This document shows positions 32,996 to 43,984 of a stretch of DNA of 64,000 nt, in pieces (the first letter of the stretch is position 1; each line of letters starts with the position of its first letter). The translations under genes were made by a program, and so were the position numbers. The notes under the pieces are model-generated. The model worked only from the letters and a program-made list of their open reading frames with translations, did no database searches and was not told the DNA's origin. The DNA is from Saccharum officinarum (Eukaryota; Streptophyta; Magnoliopsida; Poales; Poaceae), in NCBI GenBank assembly GCA_020631735.1, contig CM036199.1:14290834-14354833 (forward strand), in the 5' to 3' direction.

Positions 32996-35900
32996 GTGAA
33001 CTACAAGACCGGTGGATCTCATTGGGTTATTGATAGTGGTTGCACTCAACATATGACCGGTGATCCTCGTATGTTCACCACCATTGAAGAAAATGGAATA
33101 TGTCAAGAGAAGATCACATTTGGGGATAATTCAAAGAGCAAAGTCAAGGGTATAGGCAAGATTGCAATATCACATGATCATTCACTCTCAAATGTGCTCT
33201 ATGTTGCTTCATTGAGTTTCAACTTGTTATCCGTTGGGCAACTTTGTGACCTTGGCTTCCAATGCTTGTTCACACCAAATGAAGTGGAAGTTTCAAAGAT
33301 ATATGACAAGCAAGTGATATTCAAAGGCTTTAGATACAACAATCTTTATCTTGTTGACTTCACCTTCGAAGATGCAAATTTGATGACATGTTTGTTCACC
33401 AAGACCTCACTTGGTTGGCTTTGGCATAGGAGGCTTGCTCATGTTGGAATGAACACTCTCAACAAGCTATTGAAGAAAGAACTAGTGAGAGGATTGAAGG
33501 ATGTGAAGTTTGAAAAGGACAAACCTTGTAGTGCATGTCAAGCGGGCAAACAAGTTGCAAACACTCATCCAACCAAAGCTTTCATGTCAACTTCAAGAGT
33601 GCTAGAACTTTTACACATGGATTTGTTTGGGCCTACAACATACAAGAGCTTGGATGGTAATATCTATTGTCTTGTGATAGTGGATGACTACTCAAGGTAT
33701 ACATGGACTTTCTTCCTTCATGACAAATCCGAAGTGGCAAATTGTTTCAGGAAGTTTGCAAAGAGAGCTCAAAATGAATTTGAAGTCAAGATAAAGAAGA
33801 TTAGAAGTGACAATGGCAAAGAGTTTGACAACACCAACATTGAAGCTTATTGTGATGAAATTGGAATCAAGCATGAGGTCTCTTCAACCTACACTCCTCA
33901 ACAAAATGGTGTAGTTGAGAGAAAGAACCAAACTTTGATCACCCTTGCAAGAACAATGCTAGATGAGTACAACACTCCGGAGAAGTTGTGGGCCGAGGCA
34001 ATCAACACCGCATGCTATGCTTCAAATCGCCTCTTCCTACAAAAGTTTCTTGGCAAGACCCCCTATGAGTTGCTTAATGGGAAGAAGCCGGACGTCTCTT
34101 TCTTCCGGGTGTTTGGTTGCAAATGTTACATCTACAAGAAGCGTCAACACCTAGGGAAGTTTCAAAGACGTTGTGATATTGGTTTCCTTGTTGGTTACTC
34201 ATCAAAGTCCAAAGCATATAGAGTATTTAACCATGCCACCGGTTTGGTTGAAGAAACATATGATGTGGAATTTGATGAATCTAACGGCTCCCAAGGAGCA
34301 ATTGAGAATTGTGATGATGTAGGTGATGAACCCTTGAGGGAGGCCATGAAGAACATGCCAGTGGGAGACATCAAGCCAAAAGATGATGATGACGATGTAC
34401 AAATTGTTGTTCCACCATCTTCATCACGTGTGCCTCAAGATGATGACAAGAATGAGAGAGTTGAAAATAAAGACATTTATGTCTCTCATGAACAAGCCGA
34501 GGGACAAGCTCAAGATGTTGATGCTCCCCATCCACCTCCTCAAGTGGTTGATAGAAGAAATTCACCACTACTTCAAGCACATCCACAAGATCTCATCATA
34601 GGGAGTCCTACAAAGGGAGTAATGACTCGATCTCAAAAGCTAGCTTCTTTTGTTGAACATCACTCTTTTGTCTCTTGCGTTGAACCTAAGAATGTAGAAG
34701 AAGCTCTTCAAGATCCAGATTGGGTGAATGCAATGCATGAAGAATTGAACAACTTCACCCGCAATCAAGTATGGACACTTGAAGAGCATCCTAAAGGTGC
34801 AAGAGTCATTGGAACCAAGTGGGTGTTCCGAAACAAGCAAGATGACCAAGGCATAGTGGTGAGGAACAAGGCAAGACTAGTTGCAAAGGGGTTCTCTCAA
34901 GTTGAAGGTCTTGATTTTGGAGAAACCTTTGCACCCGTTGCAAGACTTGAAGCCATTCGTATCCTCCTTGCATATGCATCACATCATGATATGAAACTAT
35001 ATCAAATGGATGTGAAAAGTGCATTCTTAAATGGCTTTATAAATGAACTAGTCTATGTTAATCAACCTCCCGGGTTTGAAGACCCTAGATATCCTAATCA
35101 TGTTTATAGGTTGTCCAAGGCGTTATATGGGCTCAAGCAAGCCCCTAGAGCGTGGTATGAGCGCCTCCGGGACTTCCTCATTGAGAAGGGCTTCACCATT
35201 GGGAAGGTCGACACCACACTATTCACCAAGAAGTTTAATGGGGAGATCTTTATTTGTCAAGTATATGTTGATGATATCATCTTCGGATCAACAAATGAAG
35301 ATTATTGCAAGGAATTTGGTGAATTGATGTCGAAGGAGTTCGAGATGTCAATGATTGGTGAGCTCACATTCTTCCTTGGATTTCAAGTAAAGCAAATGAG
35401 AGAAGGGATTTTCATCTCTCAAGAAAAGTATACCAAGGATCTTCTCAAAAGATTCAAGATGGAAGAATGCAAACCAATCAAGACCCCAATGCCATCAAAT
35501 GGACATCTCGACCTAGATGAGGGAGGTAAACCGGTTGATCAAACTCTCTACCGTTCTATGATTGGTAGCTTGTTGTACCTTACCGCATCTAGGCCCGATA
35601 TCATGTTTAGTGTGTGCATGTGTGCCCGCTTTCAAGCGTGCCCTAAAGAACCTCACTTAAGTGCCGTAAAAAGAATCCTAAGATATCTTAAGCTCACCCC
35701 AAGCATTGGTCTTTGGTATCCCAAAGGAGCTAGATTCCAACTAGTTGGCTATTCCGATTCGGACTATGCCGGTTGCAAAATTGATAGAAAAAGCACATCC
35801 GGAGGGTGCCATTTGCTTGGAAGATCTTTAGTATCTTGGTCATCTAAAAAGCAAAATAGTGTGGCTTTGTCCACCGCCGAGGCGGAATACATTGCCGCGG

Positions 35901-36220
35901 GGGCTTGTTGTGCACAAATCTTATATATGAAACAAACCCTCCTAGACTATGGAATTGTTCTTGAAAAGGTGCCACTTTTATGTGATAATGAAAGTGCCGT
36001 TAAAATTGCTAACAATCCGGTACAACACTCTCGCACCAAGCACATTGATATCCGCCATCACTTTCTAAGAGATCATGTTGCTAAAAATGACATATCACTA
36101 GAAGGTGTAAGAAGTGAAAATCAATTAGCGGATATCTTCACTAAACCTTTGGATGAGGCAACCTTTTGTAGGTTAAGAAGTGAACTCAATGTGCTTGATT
36201 CTAGCAACTTTAAAAAATGA
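32996..36220 (+). CDS. pol polyprotein of family 1 copy B, open reading frame (PR-INT-RT-RNase H)
   Basis: Uninterrupted for about 1070 codons. Order: protease DSGC, integrase zinc finger ([16 protein letters not shown]), DDE residues in [15 protein letters not shown] and NGVVERK, an acidic linker, RT ([28 protein letters not shown]), RNase H ([20 protein letters not shown]). All catalytic motifs look intact. In copy A the base before the first codon completes a TAG; here it is TAT, so the frame extends back to 32978 and overlaps the end of gag in another frame. Expression as a fusion with gag would need recoding or splicing. Confidence 0.92.
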   Translation: MNYKTGGSHWVIDSGCTQHMTGDPRMFTTIEENGICQEKITFGDNSKSKVKGIGKIAISHDHSLSNVLYVASLSFNLLSVGQLCDLGFQCLFTPNEVEVSKIYDKQVIFKGFRYNNLYLVDFTFEDANLMTCLFTKTSLGWLWHRRLAHVGMNTLNKLLKKELVRGLKDVKFEKDKPCSACQAGKQVANTHPTKAFMSTSRVLELLHMDLFGPTTYKSLDGNIYCLVIVDDYSRYTWTFFLHDKSEVANCFRKFAKRAQNEFEVKIKKIRSDNGKEFDNTNIEAYCDEIGIKHEVSSTYTPQQNGVVERKNQTLITLARTMLDEYNTPEKLWAEAINTACYASNRLFLQKFLGKTPYELLNGKKPDVSFFRVFGCKCYIYKKRQHLGKFQRRCDIGFLVGYSSKSKAYRVFNHATGLVEETYDVEFDESNGSQGAIENCDDVGDEPLREAMKNMPVGDIKPKDDDDDVQIVVPPSSSRVPQDDDKNERVENKDIYVSHEQAEGQAQDVDAPHPPPQVVDRRNSPLLQAHPQDLIIGSPTKGVMTRSQKLASFVEHHSFVSCVEPKNVEEALQDPDWVNAMHEELNNFTRNQVWTLEEHPKGARVIGTKWVFRNKQDDQGIVVRNKARLVAKGFSQVEGLDFGETFAPVARLEAIRILLAYASHHDMKLYQMDVKSAFLNGFINELVYVNQPPGFEDPRYPNHVYRLSKALYGLKQAPRAWYERLRDFLIEKGFTIGKVDTTLFTKKFNGEIFICQVYVDDIIFGSTNEDYCKEFGELMSKEFEMSMIGELTFFLGFQVKQMREGIFISQEKYTKDLLKRFKMEECKPIKTPMPSNGHLDLDEGGKPVDQTLYRSMIGSLLYLTASRPDIMFSVCMCARFQACPKEPHLSAVKRILRYLKLTPSIGLWYPKGARFQLVGYSDSDYAGCKIDRKSTSGGCHLLGRSLVSWSSKKQNSVALSTAEAEYIAAGACCAQILYMKQTLLDYGIVLEKVPLLCDNESAVKIANNPVQHSRTKHIDIRHHFLRDHVAKNDISLEGVRSENQLADIFTKPLDEATFCRLRSELNVLDSSNFKK

Positions 36221-37923
36221 GCGTGTGTTGTCCCTTGCATTGCATTGTATAATATGCCATATCTACTTTATCACAATGCTTTTAGGGCTTGGCTAACACG
36301 GTTACGATAACCCTTCTTTAGAGGAGTGAAGAAGCCTAACCGTGGATCAAACTTGACAAGCATCCTAGCTTTACCTTCTTGTATTGCATTGCATATGCAT
36401 GGTTGTTTGTTTGGCGTTTCTTTTCGGTTTCGCTTTGAGCAACCTCTGTGTTCGTCCATGGATAGAGAGAGCATTTTGACGCTCCTAAAGGTTCAAAAAC
36501 TCTATTGCATGGCCATACGTTGCTCCTTGGGTGTTTATTGCCTATTTTCTTAAAAATAATACTAGCCTAAGGCAATCTATTTTGAAAAATTTGAGGGTTT
36601 GAGTGAGGTCTCTCATATCGTGTTCCAATTGGTGTTTATTTGTGTCTTTTTGAATTGGAACCTGATTGGGAGAAGTCGCGTCGTAGTTTGGAACGAAGAA
36701 GGGCGAAGAACAGTGACCGGATGCTGGACCGGACGCTGCACCGGACGCAGTGATGCTTCACCACCGCGTCCGGTCCCGGCGTCCACCAGCGCGTCCGGTC
36801 ATTCAGAAGACCAACTCCAGATCTAATGATCGGACACTGCACCGGACGCGCCTCTGCTGACCACCGCGTCCAGTCCCGGTTACCACCACCGTGTCCGGTC
36901 ATTCGCGATGAATTCCCGAGCTCCCCTCGACCGGACTCTGACCGCGTCCGGTCAGTCCTCACCGGACGCGTCCGGTCACTCCAGGAGCTTACTGGAGTGT
37001 GACCGGACGCTGCACCACCGCGTCCGGTCATAATGACCACCGCGTCCGGTCATCACGCGTCGAGCGGATCTGACCCTTCATATATCGGTTCTTCCTCGGC
37101 CGTATTTTCTAAATCCGCCCGAGCCTCTTCCGCCGCCGCCTCGCCAAATCCGCCGGAGCCGCCGCGTCCTTGCCGTCTTCCTCGCCTCCGGCAAACCCAG
37201 CCGCGTCTCCTCGCCCGCGCTAGCCTCGCTCGTGCGCTCGCTGCCGCCCTGCCCGCAGCCACGCCTCTGCCCGCGCTTGCCCTCGCCAGTCGCGCAGTCG
37301 CGCCACCGCCGCCCGCTCGCACCTTCGCTGCCGGTGAGCCGCGACCTTGCTGCCGGTGAGCCGCGCTCCCTTTGCCAGCATCACCTCCGGCAGTGGACTG
37401 CCTCACGTTTGCCTCTGATCGTTCTTCGTCGAGTTGCCCTAACCCTAACCCTAGGGTTCGCGTAACGTCGTTCGATCGTTCGCCGTCGAGGTTTTGTTGC
37501 GCGTCGTCTTCTTTGCGAGGTTGTTTCGCGTCACCTTGACCTCCTCGCTAGGGTTTGTCGTAATTCTTTCTTTTAATCCTAATTGCATCATGTTTCGGCA
37601 AATCAGAGCTCGTCCGGCGATTTCGGGGAATCTCGCGATCTAGGTCACCTCATCTTGTCACCGTCGTCTCGTCGATCCGAGGTAGCTTCGCGTTTCGATT
37701 CACATCGTATCTCATATGCTTGCTATCTCTAGGGTTTTGTACCTTTTAGTTATATATGTGCTTATAGTAGATCTCTCTATTCCGTCGTTGCAGCGAGTCT
37801 GTCCGTGTGTCAGGGTGAGATCAGTTTGCTGAATCCGAGGCCAAGCCTGTGGATACGGATTGAGGCCAAGCCTCTCGAGTGACAGTTCACCATCTTTCAG
37901 AGGTTTTCGGTCAGTTTGTCAGC
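36221..37923 (+). other. pol-to-env spacer, copy B
   Basis: Same contents as 24885-26580: palindrome array 36714-37058, catatatc at 37079-37086, GC-rich leader, and candidate 112-nt intron 37682-37793. Several palindromes have lost CpGs by transition (for example ccggatgctgg, cgtccagtccc), which suggests methylation-driven decay. Confidence 0.5.
36714..37058. repeat. Second palindrome array, upstream of the env-like ORF (copy B)
   Basis: Counterpart of 25378-25725, with a few CG to TG or CA changes. Confidence 0.85.
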
Positions 37924-40407
37924 ATGGTGCGTTGCAAGAACGCCGGTGGTGCTCCTGGTGACGGGGACGACAGTCCTCCTCGTCGGTCTGAGATTGCACG
38001 TGGGAAGCGTGTCAAGATCTTGGCCAGAAAGAAGAAGAAGACACTTACAGAGGCAGAGATTGCTCAGGCCGTGGCAGATGCAGCAGAGCAGGCAGAGAGA
38101 GGTGGCAGGAGCAGTGGCATACGCATAGGCGAGCGTCGCTATCATCTAGAAGGTCGACAGCTCGGCACAGAGGCCACTGAGGGTACTAAGGATACTGGAG
38201 CTACAGAGGGTATGTCAGTTGATCCACCTCCAGAGGCCATAGAGGCTCTAGAGGCCACAGAGGCTCCAGAAGCTACAGAGGACACAGAGGAGCAGCCAGC
38301 TCAGTCTCCACCACATCGCCGCTCCACACGCGCACGTACTCAGGTGACCCCTAGGCCAGAGGGCCAGCATCGTGGAGCACGTCCTCCTCCCAGAGCTAGA
38401 GGTTCACCCCCGGTCGAACACTTTGACTTGAGGGGTGCTACAGCACGTCAGGTGCAGGGGTTGAGGTTCGTGGAGGTCAGTCGGTGGTTTCCACCTGTGA
38501 GGGATCCCAGAGCTTCAGAAGGCTTCTATACCCCACTTCAGGAGGATTTCTACAGGGCTCTAGTTGACAGCGGTATTGCTTTCTGACCACAGAGGGTCTG
38601 TCGACTTGAGTCACTGGTTGAGGTTGTGGGAGAACAGCTACGTCCGCACCTGTCCTTTCTGCTAGGCTTATCAGATCTTCTTGGACGGACAGGTGCATAC
38701 TGCGGCACATGGGTCAGAGAGTTTTATGCTTCACTATGGATTGATCCTGCCCATGATTTCATTCACTTTGCATTCCGAGGCCGCGATCACCGTCTATACA
38801 GCACCAGAGTGCGGGAGATTCTCAGACTCCCAGCTTCCAACACGAAGATACATTAGCTGTGTTTTGGTCAGACTCCTCCACCGAGACGCCCTCACGGCGG
38901 GGCAGTGCCACCTACAGACTTGATTCGACCCTGCTTCCGTGAGCCTTTTGGTGAAGGGTCTCGTCGCACGCCTGCCAGTTTGACACCACTTGCCAGAGTT
39001 CTGGATGCTATAGTCAGACGCACTCTACTTCCCAGACTTGGTTACAGAGAGGGACTGACTCGGATGCAGCTATGGGTTGTTCACCACCTCCTCTCACATA
39101 CACAGTTTGACATTTGGGATCTCATACTTAGTGAGATGGAGGACACCATAGCCGAGGGCTTCAAGGGTAATCATCAGCTGCCCTATGCACACTGGATCTG
39201 CTTCATCATTAGATCATCCATTCAGCTACCAGCAGAGATCCGAGCTGAGATATCAGATACTACTACTGCTTTCCCTGAGTATGATATCCGTCAGCTTTGG
39301 GCTTCAGTCACTAGAGATCAGGCCCCAGTGCCAGGACAGCGTGTGCGACCTGAGGTTCCTGAGACAGCGGCTGAGCAGGACGCCACCGTTGATGAGCTTG
39401 CAGAGGCAGAGCTTGCCGATCTTGACGCTCAGCCTGCTGATCTTCCTGAGGATGTGACATCTGACAGCACTGATGAAGACTACCAGCCCATCCCCAGGTA
39501 CCGGTCTCCTCGGTCTCACGACCATGAGGCCGGTGGCTCTGGTTCAGCCTCCCACACAGACCCAGCCATGGTGGCTATACTTGAGAGGTTGACCCAGGCA
39601 TAGGAGCAGCAGCAACAGCAGATACAGCGATAGGCTCAGGACACAGCTGCAGCACTTGCACAGATTCAGGCTCGTCAGGATGAGTTTCAGCGTCAGCAGC
39701 TTGAGATCCAGAGGCAGCAGGTTGAAATGCAGCGACAGCAGTACGAGATTCAGCGACAGAGTGCAGCTAGTCAGCAGCAGTACTTGGATCTCCTGTGCCA
39801 TCTAGTCACTATTGGGGTTCCTCCGCCTGCTTCTGTCCTGACTTCTGCTTTACAATCTAGTGATCCATCGAGTCAGGGACAGCCGAGCTTCCAGTTCACA
39901 TCTCCACAGCAGCAGGTTCACCAGTCATTCCAGTCCCTGAGCTTCACGCCTATTCACACGGGGTTTACACCTTCAGACCAGCCTCGCCCTCACCTCCTGA
40001 CAGGCACACCCTTCGGTGATTACAGTGCTACCTACAGCGAGTTGACTGGTCAGCCGACGCCCTCGCACACTACCTTTGCTACTTTTTCAGAGTTGTCAGC
40101 TTCAGAGGCAGCTATTCCTCCAGTGATAGGGACTGGTACTACAGAGACTCTTCCTTCATCAGTTGCCTCGACAGATCCTCCTGCTATTGGCTCGCTACAG
40201 GCTCAGGTCACTCAGACAGATCCTCTTATTGCTACTACGTCAGTACCTGTTCCTGCCGCTCAGACCCAGACCGCTTCACAGCCACGTGTTTCTTCAGAGG
40301 GTCAGCCAGATAGCTTAGATTCCGAGGGAGATTCTCTACACTTCATGATTACTCCGCGCACCTCGGCACCCGACATGACTCCGTCTGTCCCCCCGTCAGA
40401 TCCTTAG
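37924..40407 (+). pseudogene. Env-like third ORF of Sirevirus, copy B, four in-frame stops
   Basis: One frame runs from ATG 37924 to TAG 40405-40407 (about 827 codons) with only four stops: TGA 38584, TAG 38854, TAG 39601 and TAG 39631. Each is one C-to-T change from Arg or Gln. Layout: basic N-terminus (KKKKTLTEAE), an acidic Thr/Glu-Ala-rich linker, a ~250-residue globular domain (from RWFPPVRDPRASEGFY to QFDIWDLILSEMEDTIAEG) resembling the 'putative plant transposon protein' domain (Transposase_32, PF20167, from memory), an Asp/Glu-rich linker, a Gln-rich coiled coil (QRQQLEIQRQQVEMQRQQ), and a Ser/Thr/Pro-rich C-terminus. I see no signal peptide or membrane segment, so 'env-like' refers to position only. 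Function is unknown. Confidence 0.8.
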
Positions 40408-40842
40408 ATTAGTTTTTTGGCGCTTGATGCCAAAGGGGGAGAGAGAGTAGTTTCAGGGGGAGTTTTGAGAGAGGGTTTTCGTTTTTTCTTGTATGCTACA
40501 TTCATGCATCATGTTTACTTTTCAGTCATTGCATTCGTGTGGCATGTCGTCGTGTGATAAACCTTGAGTCTTAATGTTTTATCCAGTCGCAGTGTTAACA
40601 CATGTCACCGTTTTTAATTATAGCTCTAAGGTTGTGCTTCCGTGCCTTACTCTGATTTCTTATGAGCTATATCTGTATGTGTACTAACGTTCTTTGTCTT
40701 ATCTTATGAGTACACTCTTTTGGCTTGGGGCACATAAGCAATCCCTAACCCCTTGTGCTTATTGCTTTTTGCTTATGTGAACCATGCATGCTCGAAAACC
40801 TCAACTCAAATCTTTTATATCTTAGTGTTGTCATCAATCACC
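40408..40842. other. 3' non-coding region of family 1 element
   Basis: About 430 bp between the third ORF and the polypurine tract. No ORF; contains gatgccaaagggggagaga, a possible second polypurine-like block near 40428. Confidence 0.6.
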
Positions 40843-40855
40843 AAAAAGGGGGAGA
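40843..40855 (+). other. Polypurine tract
   Basis: AAAAAGGGGGAGA immediately before the 3' LTR, the plus-strand primer of LTR retrotransposons. The same motif precedes the family 2 3' LTR. Confidence 0.9.
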
Positions 40856-40856
40856 T

Positions 40857-42465
40857 TGAAAGCATCTAGGCCCCGAAGTTTGGTTTCGGCAATTGATGAC
40901 AACGCTTTATTACCATGACTAACGTGTGTTTTGCAGAAACTTTGGTAAGTTAGGTCATGGAGGTTTTAACTGCTTTGGGCATCATGGTATTCATGCCCCT
41001 TGATGAAAATTGTTTCGGTTTTCAAAAGAGTGACGTCAAGATTAAGGACGGTTAGTTCCGGATGTCGAGGTGTTGAGATATATTTGGAATAGTCGTTAGG
41101 ATCTTCGTTTTTTCTCTTTTGGCCGTACTATAAAGGGGGGCATGAGCGGGTAGTTTGACCTAGGCGAGTCCTACGTTTAGGTGTGGTGCACACTTGTTAA
41201 ACTTGGCGCTAGGCAGCTCTAGAATAGCTCAAAGTTCAGTTGGAAGCAACTTGGTTCAAGTTGTGACGCATTTCGGAGAGTTTCGGGTCGTTTTCCCATG
41301 ACCGGACGCGGTCCTCGGCATGACCGGACGCGTCCGGTCAGTACAGTTCCGCGGCTAGGGTTTCAGCTCTGACAACCGGACGCAGTCCTCGCAAGGACCG
41401 GACGCGGTGGTCAGAAGTCGACACGTGTCACTTGAGGAAAACACACGATCGGACGCGACCTGGGTGTGATCGGCGCGTCCGGTCATAGTCCAGTAAGGTC
41501 CAGAGACGACCGGACGCGTCCGGTCATCACCGATCGGACGTGGTCGCGCGTCCGGTGCGAGTACAGTATGCTTCCTGTACGATCGGACGCGTTCGGTCAC
41601 CCCTGACCGGTGCGTCCGGTCACTCAGCTGTTTTTCGGATTTCGACCGTTACGAGCGACCGGCGCGTCCGGTCAGTTCAACCGGCGCGTCCGGTCAGCCC
41701 GTGTTTTGCTGAGTCAGCGGGTAACGGTTAGTTTTGTCTGTGGGGTGTATAAATACATCCCCACCACCTCTTTTAGAGGTCTCTTGCTCATTTGATCAAC
41801 TGAAAAAACACCTTTGGAGTGCAAGGGAGTGCAAGAGCACTAGTGAGGATAGAGATTTAAGAATAAAAGCTTGAGAGTTCCTCACTAGCGATTAGAGAGT
41901 AGCAAGTGTGCATCCACCTTCTCATTTGGGCTCGTAGTGGTCAAGTGAGAGTTCTAGCTTGTTACTCTTGGTGATCGCCATCACCTAGACGGCGTGGTGG
42001 TGATTGGGAGTTTGGTGATCATCCGGCGGAGCTTGTGGATGACCCAACTCATCTTGTGAGCGGTTTTGGGTGATTCATCACGACAGAGTGTCGAAGAATC
42101 AACCCGTAGAGAGCACTTGATCCTTGCGCGGATCAAGGGGGAGCTACACCCTTGCGCGGGTGCTCCAACGAGGACTAGTGGGGAGTGGCGACTCTCCGAT
42201 ACCTCGGAAAAACATCGCCGTGTTCCTTGCCCCTTTACATTCAAGCATTTACTTTCTCATATTTACTTTTATTGCTTGTTTTATATTCCTAGACTTGCCA
42301 TGCTAGACTAGGATTGGAAACTAGGGTGCAAAACTTTGTATCGATAGACTCTCTAGGAACACAAGTAGACACTAGGGGTGAATTCCGGCTTGTAGGATTT
42401 AATTCTTGCATTTAATTTTTAGAAAAGCCCAATTCACCCCCCTCTTGGGCATCTTGATCCTTTCA
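40857..42465 (+). repeat. 3' LTR, family 1 (1609 bp)
   Basis: TGAAAGC...CTTTCA. Palindrome array 41299-41700, TATAAATA 41748-41755. Followed by TGGGT (42466-42470), the target-site duplication that matches 17634-17638. Confidence 0.95.
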
Positions 42466-42470
42466 TGGGT

Positions 42471-43527
42471 CCCACGCACCGGGCAGTAGTTAGGTGTCTT
42501 GTGAGAGGTGGGACTGTTTGATAGAATTGCCCTCGCACCTAGTGAACATGTGTTGGATCTAGGGTAGGCACGAGGGCAGTTCGATCCTATGTAATGTCCA
42601 CGGACGCCTAAAAATAGTACTCTCGGGAAACAACAATTTCCGTTGTTGCACCTGAAAGGAAGAGCTTCGCGCTGCCCTCTTTCGCCACTCTTTCGCCATT
42701 GTTTCCCTATCCTTCCGCTCGCTGGTCAGGTTCAACGATTCACCCCAACTCGAGACTTCGGTTCGAGAGCAACACGCATATTTGCTATAGCTAGTGCATA
42801 TGGGGTTAGTTTAGTCGCTAATAACTTCATGCCGGCGACAAAGTTCATAAATTGCATCATGCAAGTCAGTCATACGCGAAAGCATGTATGTGTATACATA
42901 CTATTTGCGTACGTGTGCATTCTATACTGTTTGTACATCTACATAGCGCACGTAGAATTAATTAGATCAATATAGACGGCAGAAACGCAATATGCGAGAT
43001 GCGATTCTTCTATACATTAGAGAGGATACCAACCTCACATACTGTGCAGTATCCTTTTCTAAAAAATACTGTGTAGTATAGTGGTTAGTAGATAAATACC
43101 GTATAAGGCGTTTGACAGTGTCGTAGACCAGTCTACTTGATAACGACGATGGATGTCGATGCAGTTTAGATTGGTAGGGTAGAGGTAGCAGATCAGTTTT
43201 GCTAACAACATCAGGATGTCGACGTCGTCAAAGTAGTTGTGGCAGAGACGTTGGTGCAGGCGCATGCGTCATAAATCGGCATCAGGTTCAACGGCGATGT
43301 CAACATAGAGATTGTCGTGCTGATAACATGTTTTCCCTCTCCCTCTTTCATGGTCAACATAGTAGATGAAAGCAGAAAAACGTGTAGACATTATATAGGG
43401 AGACTATTCTTTTTTTTATCTCAATATTAATGATTAGAGGTCCCATGTATATGTAGTCTAGTCAAGACCCGTTTGAGTCTATGTTTTACGACAAATACAT
43501 ACAATTCTCATTTATTATTCCCATATA
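42471..43527. other. Intergenic, no gene seen
   Basis: Host sequence right of the family 1 insertion; directly continuous with 17633 once the element is removed. Contains short ORFs only, none recognised. Confidence 0.5.
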
Positions 43528-43700
43528 CACTAGTAGAGAAACAACTTTTGGTTCGCACCTTTAGTCACGGTTGTGTTGGGGTTCAGTATTAATATGAGCA
43601 TTAGTCCCGGGTTTTAATTTTACAGGCACCGAATGCCCTTTTATCCCGATTGGTAACACCAACCAGGTGTTACCAACCCGGACTAAAGGTCTCTCATGGG
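43528..43700 (+). mobile_element. CACTA transposon terminus (fragment)
   Basis: Begins CACTAGTAGAGAAACAAC, followed by sub-terminal words of the ctttagtcccgg / ccggactaaag type in both orientations, as in a common grass CACTA family. The opposite terminus was not found, so it is a fragment or deleted copy. Confidence 0.75.
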
Positions 43701-43887
43701 TTAATTCAAAAGGAGAGCATCAGAACTCTGTCATATGTGGTGTGCAGTTGAGTTGATAAGGGACCTACGCGCGAGGCCCCAACCAGGATTGACTCATTGG
43801 GCTACGTACAGACTTGATTTTGAAATACGAACGTGAACGTGATAGTGGCTATACCTGGGAGTTGAAAGAATTTTCCCAAAGTGCGTT

Positions 43888-43984
43888 GCGTGATACGTGC
43901 CCTAAGTGCTGCGCGCTGGTGGATCACACATAGTAGCAGTAGCCGTAGCAGCCAACGCGCATGGCGTGATACGTGCCCTAAGTG
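43888..43984. repeat. 21-bp perfect direct repeat 76 bp apart
   Basis: gcgtgatacgtgccctaagtg occurs at 43888-43908 and 43964-43984, overlapping the 3' end of the P450 fragment. It may mark a repair event. Confidence 0.9.

Larger units (their letters stand above)
28993..42465 (+). mobile_element. Sirevirus-like Copia retrotransposon, family 1, copy B (complete, ~13.5 kb)
   Basis: 5' LTR 28993-30584, PBS, gag, pol, spacer, env-like ORF, polypurine tract, 3' LTR 40857-42465. The five bases after the element are TGGGT; before copy A's LTR they are also TGGGT, and before copy B's LTR they read as a one- or two-base-shortened version. The polymerase ORF is open and gag has small deletions. Confidence 0.95.

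Noticed and set aside
17639..42465. Two independent tandem insertions of the same Sirevirus
   Set aside because: The flank before each 5' LTR is the same host sequence, only the outer LTRs carry the TGGGT duplication, and the copies meet at a gap. One insertion assembled twice is simpler.
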